From positions 62,001 to 126,000 of the forward strand of contig NZ_PJRO01000008.1 of assembly GCF_002858745.1 (NCBI RefSeq): 64,000 bases of DNA, in the 5' to 3' direction. The stretch is from Mesorhizobium loti (GTDB lineage: Bacteria; Pseudomonadota; Alphaproteobacteria; Rhizobiales; Rhizobiaceae). Below the pieces are notes generated by a model, which ran no database searches, was not told where the DNA came from, and saw only the letters and a program-made list of their open reading frames with translations. Position 1 is the stretch's first letter, and every line of letters begins with the position of its first letter. Position numbers and translations under genes: made by a program. Shown in pieces: positions 8,022 through 15,968 of the stretch.

Positions 8022-9371
8022 ATGGAACACGCTGCCACCGCCGGCGATGCCCAACTGATCATTGCCGCACTGGCCGGCATCGTCGCCATCGTGCTCCTGA
8101 TAAGTTGGCTGAAGCTCCATCCCTTCCTGTCGTTGTCCATTGGCGCGCTCGGCGTCGGCCTCGCTGCCAATCTTGGCGCGGCCGCCTCCGTCGCTTCATT
8201 CACCAAGGGCTTCGGTACGACCATGGCCGGTGTCGGCCTCCTGATGGGACTGGGCGCCATGTTCGGCAAGCTGCTGGCTGATTCCGGCGGCGCCGACCGC
8301 ATCGTCGACACGCTGGTGGGGCGATCCAGGCCCGAAATGCTGCCCTGGACCATGGGATTGGTCGGCGCCATCATCGGTCTGCCGATGTTCTTCGAGATCG
8401 GCCTTGTACTTCTGATGCCTGTGATCCTCCTGGTCAGCCAACGGTCCGGCCAGTCCATCGTCAAGATCGCCATCCCGACGCTTGCCGGCCTTTCCGCCAT
8501 GCACGGCTTGGTGCCACCACACCCTGGCCCGCTCGTCGCCGTCAGCACGCTTGGTGCGAACCTTGGCCTCACACTCGGTCTCGGTGTGCTCATAGCCATC
8601 CCCACCGTGATCATCAGCGGCCCTCTTTTTGCCACCATCGCCGATCGCTGGGTGAATGTCCCGACGCCTGAACTGTTCGGACAGGCAGGCGACAGCCGGC
8701 ATGACGCCGCTACGCAACCGAGCTTTGCCACGGCAGTCACCGCGATCCTGCTCCCGGTCGTCGTCATGCTCGCCCGCGCGATCTCGGAAGTCATAGCACC
8801 CGGCTCGAAGGCGCTGCTTCCATCTGCCTTGCATGTTCTGGGCGAGCCATTGATCGCGCTGGGCATTGCCGTGATTGCCGGCGCCTTGATGTTCAGGATG
8901 CCCAAGGCCGCCGTAGCTCACAGTCTCGAAAGCTCGCTTGGCCCGATCGCCGGCATTCTTCTCGTGGTTGGCGCCGGCGGTGGCTTCAAGCAGGTGCTGG
9001 TCGACACCGGCATCGGCGCGGTCATCGCCAATGGCATCACCGGCAGTGGCCTGCCGGTGATGTTCCTGGCCTGGTTCGTCGCGGTGCTTGTGCGCGTCGC
9101 CACCGGCTCGGCAACCGTGGCGACCGTGACGGCGGCCGGCATCCTGGCACCCGTCGCGGCCGGCCTGCCGCCCGCTCAAGGCGCGCTCATGGTTCTTGCC
9201 ATCGGCTCCGGTTCGCTGTTCCTCTCGCACCTCAACGACGCTGGCTTCTGGCTGGTCAAAGGCTATCTCAACATGGACATCGGCCAGACGCTGAAGACTT
9301 GGACGATGATGGAATGCATCATTTCCGTCTGCGGCCTGATCGGCGTCCTGATCCTCGGAGCGTTCCTGTGA
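8022..9371 (+). CDS. Gluconate permease, GntP family
   Basis: The 449-residue integral membrane protein consists of about 12-14 hydrophobic segments. It has GntP-family landmarks such as GLPMFFEIGLVLLMP, the GLVPPHPGPL motif, and a C-terminal half with RVATGSATVATVTAAG and SHLNDAGFWLVK. These place it in the gluconate:H+ symporter family. It overlaps the gluconokinase gene by four bases (GTGA), so uptake and phosphorylation are coupled. No dedicated GntR repressor is adjacent. The rutR stop is 115 bases upstream. Gluconate or a related aldonate is the probable substrate. Confidence 0.92.
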   Translation: MEHAATAGDAQLIIAALAGIVAIVLLISWLKLHPFLSLSIGALGVGLAANLGAAASVASFTKGFGTTMAGVGLLMGLGAMFGKLLADSGGADRIVDTLVGRSRPEMLPWTMGLVGAIIGLPMFFEIGLVLLMPVILLVSQRSGQSIVKIAIPTLAGLSAMHGLVPPHPGPLVAVSTLGANLGLTLGLGVLIAIPTVIISGPLFATIADRWVNVPTPELFGQAGDSRHDAATQPSFATAVTAILLPVVVMLARAISEVIAPGSKALLPSALHVLGEPLIALGIAVIAGALMFRMPKAAVAHSLESSLGPIAGILLVVGAGGGFKQVLVDTGIGAVIANGITGSGLPVMFLAWFVAVLVRVATGSATVATVTAAGILAPVAAGLPPAQGALMVLAIGSGSLFLSHLNDAGFWLVKGYLNMDIGQTLKTWTMMECIISVCGLIGVLILGAFL

Positions 9372-9880
9372 GGCCACTTGTCGTCATTGTGATGGGCGTG
9401 TCCGGCTGCGGCAAATCGACGATCGCTGGCCTGGTGGCAGAGCGGCTGGGCTGGGATCTGCTCGAAGGAGACGAGTTGCACCCGAAGGCCAATGTCGAGA
9501 AGATGAGCCACGGCATCCCGCTCGACGACAACGACCGCCGGCCCTGGTTGGAAGCGATATCGCGTTGGATCGACGGGCGTATCCAGTCCGGGTGTCCTGC
9601 GCTCGTCACCTGCTCGTCGCTAAAGCGATCCTATCGCGACATCCTGCGCGGCGAGAGCCAAAAAGGTGTCGTCGCATTTGCCCATCTTTCCGGCTCGCGT
9701 GAACTGCTCATGGAACGCATGAAGGCCCGCAAGGGGCATTTCATGCCGCCAAGCCTGCTCGATTCCCAGCTCGCGACATTGGAGCCCCTGCAACCGGACG
9801 AGGCCGGCATCGTCATCGACATTGGCGAGATCCCGACCGAAGAAGCGGACCAGGTTATCGACCGCCTGCATCTTGTCTGA
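9368..9880 (+). CDS. gntK: Gluconokinase
   Basis: This 170-residue kinase has Walker A GVSGCGKS at residues 10-17 and the family stretches GDELHPKANVEKMSHGIPL and CSSLKRSYRDILR. It phosphorylates gluconate to 6-phosphogluconate for the Entner-Doudoroff or pentose-phosphate routes. The start is GTG at 9368, overlapping the permease TGA. Starting there gives the normal gluconokinase length and places the P-loop near the N terminus as expected. Longer in-frame extension upstream lies inside the permease gene and is not credible. Confidence 0.94.
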   Translation: MRPLVVIVMGVSGCGKSTIAGLVAERLGWDLLEGDELHPKANVEKMSHGIPLDDNDRRPWLEAISRWIDGRIQSGCPALVTCSSLKRSYRDILRGESQKGVVAFAHLSGSRELLMERMKARKGHFMPPSLLDSQLATLEPLQPDEAGIVIDIGEIPTEEADQVIDRLHLV

Positions 9881-9949
9881 GAAAGTGCACCTGTCACCTT
9901 GAACGCAATCTGCACGCATGCAGAATTAGCGATCGTGCATAGGGGAAAA

Positions 9950-10654
9950 ATGATGCGCCTGACACTGCTTGCCGCCAGCCTGGCCATTGCCTCTTCCTGG
10001 CCGGCTCATGCCGCCGACACGACGGTTCCGATTGCCGCACAGGGCGTATGGGCCGAAGCCGGTAAATGCAGCGGCAGCACCGTCACCTTCACTGCGGGCA
10101 CGCTGCAATACAAAGGGCAGAAAGCCCAGGCCGTCATCTTCGCACCAAAGGAGAGCCCGCGCGGTTACGGCGCGATCCACTACAGGCAGGAAGGCAATGT
10201 CGATAATTTCGAGTATGCCGACGACAAGGACCAGATGCTCTACAATCCGGAAGGTTTCGGCATGGGCAAATCGGTTCTCTACAAGCGCTGTGCCGGCGCA
10301 TTTGCGTCATCTGCCTCCGGCGCGAAGACAGCGGCCGCGCCGGCCGAAAACCGTTGCGGCTGGCTGGTCAACCCGACACCCGGCAACTGGTGGCTGGTCG
10401 ACAAGGACGCAACCTGGGTATTCGCCACGCAAGGCGAGGCCGAAGGTGCCGGAGCCGCCGGCATGGACAAGCTGCCGGACTTCGATCCGACCCAATATGT
10501 CAATTCCAATGGCAACTATGGCTATGGCTGCGCCTGCGTGAAGCTCGTCATCGACCCTGCGACCAAGGTGGTAAAGAGCATAATTGGTGGCAAGACCCTG
10601 CCGCTCACCACCTGCAGGAAAGACAAGAGCCTGCCGTCCGAGAGTAAGCTGTAA
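9950..10654 (+). CDS. Secreted protein with DUF4087-like C-terminal domain
   Basis: The 234-residue protein begins with MMRLTLLAASLAIASSW and a signal-peptide cleavage near AHAAD. The ATG at 9950 follows AGGGGAAAA. The N-terminal half has two cysteines (near GKCSGS and YKRCAG). The C-terminal half carries RCGWLVNPTPGNWWLVDKD and NGNYGYGCACVK, which I recognise as the pattern of the DUF4087 family (function unknown). It is periplasmic or secreted and probably disulfide-bonded. The gene is 69 bases after gntK and convergent with the DoxX gene, so it is likely its own short unit or the end of the gnt operon. Confidence 0.75.
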   Translation: MMRLTLLAASLAIASSWPAHAADTTVPIAAQGVWAEAGKCSGSTVTFTAGTLQYKGQKAQAVIFAPKESPRGYGAIHYRQEGNVDNFEYADDKDQMLYNPEGFGMGKSVLYKRCAGAFASSASGAKTAAAPAENRCGWLVNPTPGNWWLVDKDATWVFATQGEAEGAGAAGMDKLPDFDPTQYVNSNGNYGYGCACVKLVIDPATKVVKSIIGGKTLPLTTCRKDKSLPSESKL

Positions 10655-10713
10655 GCATCGGCCACAATTTCTTTATTGCGCCGCAGCGCCCAAGCCTTCG
10701 CCCGTCGCGTCGT

Positions 10714-11085
10714 CTAGGCCGCGTCGGCCATCACCAGCAGAAGGCCACCCGCCAGCGTGATGTTGACCAGTGTGAAATAGAGGTGCGGGTCACGCTCCCG
10801 ACCCTGGAACAGAAACAGATTGTGATAGAGCGCGGTCGCCAGCGCTAGGAAAACGATCAGCGCGAACGCTGCCGGAACGACCCAGACGCCCAGGATGAGC
10901 AACAATCCGCCGAGCAACTGAACCGCAAAGCCGGCAGCCATGACGGGCGCCGGCAACAACCATCCGTAGTTGGTGGTGCCGGATTTGCGTTCACCAAAAC
11001 GGGCGATGTTGCGGATGCCCGCGATCAGGAAGAACGCGCCGAAAATGCAGCGTCCAATTAGCATCAAGGTTTCCATGCCATCCAT
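10714..11085 (-). CDS. DoxX-family membrane protein
   Basis: The 123-residue protein has four predicted membrane helices. The first carries the DoxX signature pattern GRCIFGAFFLIAGIRNIARFGE, and later ones follow PVMAAGFAVQLLGG. DoxX-family proteins are small inner-membrane proteins linked in other bacteria to thiol or quinone redox processes, but their role is often unknown. An alternative ATG at 11076 (METLML) has a better spaced GGGGG. It is the last gene of a run with a second DoxX, an AhpD-like protein and an Rrf2 regulator on the same strand. Confidence 0.85.
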   Translation of the reverse strand: MDGMETLMLIGRCIFGAFFLIAGIRNIARFGERKSGTTNYGWLLPAPVMAAGFAVQLLGGLLLILGVWVVPAAFALIVFLALATALYHNLFLFQGRERDPHLYFTLVNITLAGGLLLVMADAA

Positions 11086-11148
11086 CCCCCGGCATTCGAA
11101 GCTGCACTATGTGGCGCCTGAACCTTGAAGCGTTCTCTCGACGAGTGG

Positions 11149-11538
11149 TCAAGCCTGCAGCGAATGCGCGATCAACGTCAGGATGGCGCCGGCCAGCGCG
11201 ACATTGCCGACGAAGCCGTTGATTTTCGCGACGCGGTCTGGCCCCGGCTGGTAATTCCAGAAATTGTGGAACATCGGCGTCGCCGCGATCAGGAACAGAA
11301 GCAGCAGAGCTGCTGAAGCTGCGGTGCAGACACCCGCGATCAGCAGAACACCAGCGATTGCTTGCACCACAATGCCAAGCCAAAGCACAGCTGGGGCCTG
11401 TGGCACGCCGCGCGCGCTCATGAGCTGTGCCACGAATGCCCGGTTCTGGATGTTGCGCAGGCCCGCGAAGATGAAGGCACCACCCAGCAAAAGACGGCCA
11501 AAAAACAGAATCTCTTTATGAAAGTCGGCAAGCATCAT
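11149..11538 (-). CDS. DoxX-family membrane protein (second copy)
   Basis: The 129-residue protein has four membrane segments and the DoxX pattern GRLLLGGAFIFAGLRNIQN near the N terminus, then VLWLGIVVQAIAGVLLIAG. The ATG at 11538 (MMLADF) is preceded by GGGGATCAAG. In-frame extension upstream reaches 11655 but has no better start. It is clearly paralogous to the DoxX protein at 10714-11085. The tandem arrangement after an AhpD-like gene suggests the two act together in a membrane redox role. Confidence 0.85.
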   Translation of the reverse strand: MMLADFHKEILFFGRLLLGGAFIFAGLRNIQNRAFVAQLMSARGVPQAPAVLWLGIVVQAIAGVLLIAGVCTAASAALLLLFLIAATPMFHNFWNYQPGPDRVAKINGFVGNVALAGAILTLIAHSLQA

Positions 11539-11603
11539 CTTGATCCCCAAAAGGAAAAACAGGGCGCAGCCAGCAGCGCCCTGCTCACTCTGCAATTTTA
11601 AGA

Positions 11604-12062
11604 TCACGCGGCCTTGGCGGTCGGCACTGGATGAACGGCGTGGAAGGTCACGCACAGACGGTTCCAGACGTTGATCATGGAAACAGCGACAGTGAGCTTC
11701 ACCAACTCGTCCTTGGAGAAATGGTTGAGCGCCTCCTGGTAGAGCGCATCCGGCACACCGGCATCAGCAATCCTCGTCACCGTCTCCACCCATTTGAACG
11801 CCATGCGCTCGCGCTCGGTATAAAGCGGCGATTCTTTCCAGGCCGAAACCAGGAAGACACGCTGTTCGCTCTCACCGTCCTCGCGTGCCTCGCGGCTGTG
11901 CATGTCGACACAATAGGAGCAGCCGTTGATCTGCGAAGCGCGGAGATTGATGAGGTGCAACAGCCCCTTTTCAAGACCACATTCTTTTATCGCGTTGGTG
12001 AGGCTGGTGGCATACTTCATCAACTGTGGTGCTTCGGCGTAGAAATTCAATCTGGGTTGCAT
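11604..12062 (-). CDS. AhpD-like carboxymuconolactone decarboxylase-family protein
   Basis: The 152-residue cytoplasmic protein has the AhpD-type redox motif GCSYCVDMHSREAR (Cys48, Cys51, His55). It follows the family pattern INLRASQINGCSYC and ends in NVWNRLCVTFHAVHP. Such proteins are thiol peroxidase-like or peroxidase-reducing partners. The ATG at 12062 has AAAGGATTGATC upstream and is preferred over a TTG at 12068. It lies just downstream of an Rrf2 regulator and upstream of two DoxX genes, a grouping consistent with an oxidative or electrophile stress response. The actual substrate is unknown. Confidence 0.88.
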   Translation of the reverse strand: MQPRLNFYAEAPQLMKYATSLTNAIKECGLEKGLLHLINLRASQINGCSYCVDMHSREAREDGESEQRVFLVSAWKESPLYTERERMAFKWVETVTRIADAGVPDALYQEALNHFSKDELVKLTVAVSMINVWNRLCVTFHAVHPVPTAKAA

Positions 12063-12089
12063 GATCAATCCTTTCAGGGGGTTGCGAGG

Positions 12090-12602
12090 TTAAGCTTTGG
12101 AAGCAGATTTCTGCGGCCGTGCATGTTGGGCGGCGAAGAAGCAGCTGGCCTGAACGACGCGCGGATCGGCATCGGCCATGAATTCAGTGAGGATGTCCGA
12201 GAGTTTTTCCGCTGCGAGTGCTGTACGGTAGGCACGCTCGGCGCGGAGCATGGCGGCGTTGATGCCGCAAGGCTGCACATAGGCGGAGGCATCGATCTTG
12301 GCAGGGCTATTGCGGCGGATCTCGCCGCAACGAAATGCCGGTCGCTGGCCTTCGACCGCCAGCACGATGTCGAGCAGCGAGATCTTCTCCGGCACACGAG
12401 CCAGCCGATATCCGCCAGTCGGACCTGGCACGGATTCCAGAATGCGGGCAGCCGTCAACGCTTGCAGATGTTTCAGCAAATAGCTTGGAGAAAGGCCAAA
12501 CGCCTCGGCCAAGGCGGAACCAGGCATGGTCGCCCCACCCTCGAGCCCCGCCAGCATGGCAGCGGAATGGATCGCCGCTTCTACGCCTTCGCTCAGCTTC
12601 AT
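12090..12602 (-). CDS. Rrf2-family transcriptional regulator
   Basis: The 170-residue protein has the Rrf2 winged helix (LAEAFGLSPSYLLKHLQALTAARIL), the wing GPTGGYRLAR (about 60-69), and the effector region KISLLDIVLAVEG. In the region where IscR or NsrR hold three cluster cysteines, only Cys92 and Cys112 are present, so a standard IscR-type [2Fe-2S] site is incomplete. A thiol-based switch is an alternative. The ATG at 12602 is chosen because the family N terminus MKLSEGVEAA starts there. It heads the run containing the AhpD-like and DoxX genes, which it probably controls. Confidence 0.87.
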   Translation of the reverse strand: MKLSEGVEAAIHSAAMLAGLEGGATMPGSALAEAFGLSPSYLLKHLQALTAARILESVPGPTGGYRLARVPEKISLLDIVLAVEGQRPAFRCGEIRRNSPAKIDASAYVQPCGINAAMLRAERAYRTALAAEKLSDILTEFMADADPRVVQASCFFAAQHARPQKSASKA

Positions 12603-12665
12603 GATCGCCCCCTCTCTAATCATAGATACTTTTTATCCTGGATAATTATCATCGTCAATAGCAAT

Positions 12666-12693
12666 AAAAAAAGCGGCGCGTCGCCGCGCCGCC
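12666..12693 (-). terminator. Intrinsic terminator after preA
   Basis: On the minus strand a GC-rich hairpin (arms GCGGCGCG, 12673-12680 and 12685-12692, 4-base loop) is followed by seven T residues (complement of 12666-12672). It lies 29 bases beyond the preA stop codon and is a textbook rho-independent terminator for the preT-preA operon. It separates that operon from the Rrf2 gene. Confidence 0.88.
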
Positions 12694-12721
12694 TTTCGCT
12701 GTTCCAGTTTGAAATCGAAAC

Positions 12722-14035
12722 CTACTCGGCAGCCACTTTGGCCATCGGGTTGTTGGGGTGCGTCGTCCAGTTGGCATAGACCGGCTCCACCGTCTTGCCG
12801 GTACGCTGGTCAAGTGTGCCGGCAGCCAGCGGCACCATGGTGATGCAGCCGTCGACCGGGCAGACATTGACGCACAGGTTGCAGCCGACGCACTCGTCTT
12901 CCATCACCTCGAAGTGGCGTGCGCCATCGACCATGGCAGTGATCGCCTGGTGCGACGTGTCTTCGCAGGCGATGTGGCAACGGCCGCACTTGATGCAGGC
13001 GTCCTGGTCGATATGCGCCTTGGCGATATAGTTGAGGTTGAGATACTGCCAGTCGCTCACATTGGGTGTGGCGCGACCGATGATATCATCGAGCGACCGA
13101 TGTCCCTTCTCGTCCATCCAGTTTTCCAGGCCGGCGATCATTTCCTGCACGATCTTGAAACCGTAGGTCATGGCCGCGGTGCAGACCTGCACGTTGCCAG
13201 CGCCCAGCGCCAGGAATTCGGCAGCGTCGCGCCACGTCGTGATACCGCCGATACCTGAGATCGGAAGGCCATGAGTTTCCGGATCGCGGGCGATCTCGGC
13301 CACCATGTTGAGTGCGATCGGCTTGACCGCCGGGCCGCAATAGCCGCCATGGCTGCCTTTGCCGTCAATTGAAGGCTCGGGCGAGAAATTGTCGAGATTG
13401 ACCGAAGTGATCGAGTTGATGGTGTTGATCAGCGACACCGCATCCGTGCCACCGGCGTTGGCTGCACGCGCCGGCTTGCGGATGTCGGTGATGTTGGGCG
13501 TCAGCTTGGTGATGACCGGCATGCGCGTGTACTGCTTGCACCAGCGCACCACCATTTCGATATATTCCGGCACCTGGCCGACCGCCGCACCCATACCGCG
13601 CTCGCTCATGCCGTGTGGGCAGCCGAAATTGAGTTCGATGCCGTCCGCCTCGGTTTCCTCCACCAGGGGAAGGATCGCCTTCCAGCTCTCTTCCTCGCAG
13701 GGCACCATGATCGAGGCTATCAGCGCACGATCCGGCCAGTTCATCTTGACCTGCTTCATCTCGCGCAGGTTGGTCTGCAGGTCGCGGTCGGTGATCAGCT
13801 CGATATTGTTCAGGCCAAGCAGCCGGCGGTCAGCGCCCCAAATCGCGCCGTAACGCGGTCCGTTGACGTTGACCACCGGCGGGCCTTCCTCGCCCAACGT
13901 CTTCCACACCACGCCGCCCCAGCCCGCCTTGAAGGCACGCTCGACATTGTAGGCCTTGTCGGTCGGCGGCGCGGACGCCAGCCAGAACGGATTGGGGGAT
14001 TTGATGCCGACAAAATTGTTGCGGATATCCGCCAT
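12722..14035 (-). CDS. preA: NAD-dependent dihydropyrimidine dehydrogenase, catalytic subunit PreA
   Basis: The 437-residue protein has an FMN-binding dihydroorotate-dehydrogenase-like barrel beginning IKSPNPFWLASAPPTDK. The active-site cysteine region is ELNFGCPHGMSERGMGAAVGQ. The C-terminal ferredoxin domain carries two [4Fe-4S] motifs (Cys347/350/353/357 and Cys382/385/388/392). With PreT it reduces uracil and thymine to 5,6-dihydropyrimidines using NAD(P)H, the first step of the reductive pathway. It is also called PydA. It is downstream of preT and a small gene in one operon, which ends at a strong terminator. Confidence 0.95.
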   Translation of the reverse strand: MADIRNNFVGIKSPNPFWLASAPPTDKAYNVERAFKAGWGGVVWKTLGEEGPPVVNVNGPRYGAIWGADRRLLGLNNIELITDRDLQTNLREMKQVKMNWPDRALIASIMVPCEEESWKAILPLVEETEADGIELNFGCPHGMSERGMGAAVGQVPEYIEMVVRWCKQYTRMPVITKLTPNITDIRKPARAANAGGTDAVSLINTINSITSVNLDNFSPEPSIDGKGSHGGYCGPAVKPIALNMVAEIARDPETHGLPISGIGGITTWRDAAEFLALGAGNVQVCTAAMTYGFKIVQEMIAGLENWMDEKGHRSLDDIIGRATPNVSDWQYLNLNYIAKAHIDQDACIKCGRCHIACEDTSHQAITAMVDGARHFEVMEDECVGCNLCVNVCPVDGCITMVPLAAGTLDQRTGKTVEPVYANWTTHPNNPMAKVAAE

Positions 14036-14041
14036 GGCTTC

Positions 14042-14347
14042 TTACTCCGCGTTTCGGGAAAAGAATGTTGTGTTGCGATCGACCGCGCGGCGCGGATCGG
14101 CGCCAGCGTCGTGTGCATACTTGAGGAGCCCGGTCCAAAGCGCGTCGTCCGCGACAGCGGCAGCGCCGCCCCGACCGATCTTCGATTTCACCAGATCAAA
14201 CAGCTGTCCCATCGTAGTGAGCTGCTCTGCCTCCACCTTTTCAAAGCTGATCGCGTAGGCCCTTTCGATGGCCTCGATCATCTCGATCTCGTCGCCATCC
14301 CCCCACAAACCCAAGGAATTTGCCTTGTGGGAGAACAGCCGGTTCAT
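14042..14347 (-). CDS. Acyl-carrier-protein-like small protein lacking the phosphopantetheine serine
   Basis: The 101-residue protein is encoded between preT and preA, 2 bases after the preT stop and 6 bases before the preA start, so it is surely co-translated with them. Residues about 15-62 resemble an acyl carrier protein: an acidic helix (EIEMIEAIERAYAISF), then VEAEQLTTMGQLFDLVKSKI, which matches the ACP helix III/IV pattern. Where ACPs have Asp-Ser-Leu, this protein reads Gly-Asp-Gly-Asp, so the 4'-phosphopantetheine attachment serine is absent. The last 40 residues (ALWTGLLKYAHDAG and onward) are not ACP-like. Function is unknown. A structural or electron-transfer-complex role with PreT/PreA is a guess from position. 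Confidence 0.75.
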   Translation of the reverse strand: MNRLFSHKANSLGLWGDGDEIEMIEAIERAYAISFEKVEAEQLTTMGQLFDLVKSKIGRGGAAAVADDALWTGLLKYAHDAGADPRRAVDRNTTFFSRNAE

Positions 14348-14349
14348 CG

Positions 14350-15705
14350 TCAGCCCATCAGCGTCCGATGGATGCTCTCGGCGGCATCGCGCCCTGCAGC
14401 AACGGCCGAGACGGTGAGGTCTTCGCGGCTGTCGACAACGCAGTCGCCGCCTGCCCAGACTTTGGCCAGCGAGGAACGGCCCTCGGCGTCGACCTTGATG
14501 CGGCCATTCTCCAGGGCGATCGCCTGACCGCTGCCATTCAGCGCGGCAGGCACGAAGGATTGGCCGATCGCCTTGAACACCTGATCGGCGGCAAGCCTCA
14601 GCGTTTCGCCGGTGCCGACAAGCTTCTCGCCGTTCATCGCGGTGTATTCGAGTTCGATGGCGATTGCCTTGCCACCGTCGGCAATGACCCTTTTCGGCTG
14701 CAGCCAATGGCGGATGGTCACGCCGTTGGCAGCAGCCAGATCCTGCTCGAACTCCGAGGCGTTCATGTCTTCCTTGCCGCGGCGGTAGCAGATCGTCACC
14801 TCTTCCGCGCCGAGCAGCTTCGACTGCACGGCGGCGTCCACCGCCGTCATGCCGCCGCCGATCACCACGACGCGACGCCCGACCGGCAGGCTGCCGAGGT
14901 CACTCGCCTGCCGCAGCTCGGCGATGAAATCGACCGCGTTGGCGACGCCGTCGGTATCCTCGCCTTCGGCCCGCAACGCATTGACCCCGCCCAGTCCCAT
15001 GCCGAGGAACACGGCATCGTATGTCTTGGTCAGATCGGAAAGCTGATAGTCACGGCCCAGCGCCTTGCCGTTCTCGATCGTGATGCCGCCGATCGCGGTC
15101 ACGTAGTCAACCTCGGCCTGGGCGAAATTGTCGACGCTCTTGTAGGCGGCGATGCCGTATTCGTTGAGCCCGCCCGATTTCGGCCTGGCTTCGAGCACGG
15201 TCACGTCATGGCCGTGGCGCGCGAGCCTGTGCGCGGCTGCGAGCCCGGCGGGCCCAGCGCCAACGACGGCGATTTTCTTGCCCGTCGATTTGGCGCGGCT
15301 GTAAAACTGTTTGCCCTCCTCCATCGCCACATCCGTGGCGTAGCGCTGGAGGCGGCCGATCTGCACCGGCTTGCCCTCGGCAGTTTCGCGAACGCACACT
15401 TCTTCGCACAGCGTCTCGGTCGGGCAGACGCGGGCACACATGCCGCCGAGGATATTCTGGTCGAAAATGGTCTTGGCCGAACCAAGCGCATTGCCTGTTG
15501 CGATCTGCCGGATGAACATCGGGATGTCGATGGACGTGGGACAGGCCTGCATGCAGGGCGCATCGTAACAGAAATAGCAACGGTCGGATTCGACCAGTGC
15601 CTCGTGATGATCGAGTGGCGGATGCAGGTCGGAAAAATTGTCCGCGTAGGCTTCGGACGATAGTCGCCCCCCGACTATGCCTTCCTTGAAATGACCTGTC
15701 GCCAT
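14350..15705 (-). CDS. preT: NAD-dependent dihydropyrimidine dehydrogenase, PreT flavoprotein subunit
   Basis: The 451-residue protein resembles the glutamate-synthase small-subunit fold. An N-terminal Fe-S domain has Cys43, 46, 51 and 55, plus a second set in CARVCPTETLCEEVC. Then come an FAD-binding GAGPAGLAAAHRLARHG motif and an NAD(P)H-binding VVVIGGGMTAVDAA motif. It takes electrons from NAD(P)H and passes them to PreA. It is the first gene of its operon. A RutR-type palindrome sits 51 bases upstream of its ATG. The Shine-Dalgarno sequence is GGGGAACCGG. It is also called PydX in some rhizobial annotations. Confidence 0.93.
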   Translation of the reverse strand: MATGHFKEGIVGGRLSSEAYADNFSDLHPPLDHHEALVESDRCYFCYDAPCMQACPTSIDIPMFIRQIATGNALGSAKTIFDQNILGGMCARVCPTETLCEEVCVRETAEGKPVQIGRLQRYATDVAMEEGKQFYSRAKSTGKKIAVVGAGPAGLAAAHRLARHGHDVTVLEARPKSGGLNEYGIAAYKSVDNFAQAEVDYVTAIGGITIENGKALGRDYQLSDLTKTYDAVFLGMGLGGVNALRAEGEDTDGVANAVDFIAELRQASDLGSLPVGRRVVVIGGGMTAVDAAVQSKLLGAEEVTICYRRGKEDMNASEFEQDLAAANGVTIRHWLQPKRVIADGGKAIAIELEYTAMNGEKLVGTGETLRLAADQVFKAIGQSFVPAALNGSGQAIALENGRIKVDAEGRSSLAKVWAGGDCVVDSREDLTVSAVAAGRDAAESIHRTLMG

Positions 15706-15755
15706 TCCGGTTCCCCATTGTTGTGGTTTTGGAAAAGGCTAGCACGTTTTGTTTT

Positions 15756-15771
15756 TTTATCAATTGGTCAA
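15756..15771. promoter_or_regulatory. Putative RutR operator upstream of preT
   Basis: TTTATCAATTGGTCAA matches the E. coli RutR palindrome TTGACCA-NN-TGGTCAA at 12 of 14 defined positions. On the minus strand it includes TTGACC, which could serve as the -35 hexamer of the preT promoter. Bound RutR would then block polymerase directly. The gap 15706-15968 is also the promoter region for the divergent VOC gene. Confidence 0.6.
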
Positions 15772-15968
15772 TTTTCGAGTTAAGCGGTTGAAAAGCCTTG
15801 AAAATAACATGACTTTTCTTGTCATGATTTACCCTGTTTCTTTACTGCACTGCAAAAATACCTTGGCTGCTGTCGGAATAGCGCCCACGTCTTCGTCTTA
15901 TGATTGCAGGCAGCAAGATCGTGATCGGATTGCCGGCGCGAACAGCCGGCACGGCAAGGGAGAATGAC

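Noticed and set aside
10760..10785. TTGACCA string inside the first DoxX gene
   Set aside because: Only one half of the RutR palindrome, inside coding sequence.
11604..11655. N-terminal extension of the second DoxX gene to 11655
   Set aside because: The extra 39 residues overlap the end of the AhpD-like gene, and the ATG at 11538 has a good ribosome-binding site and the family N terminus.
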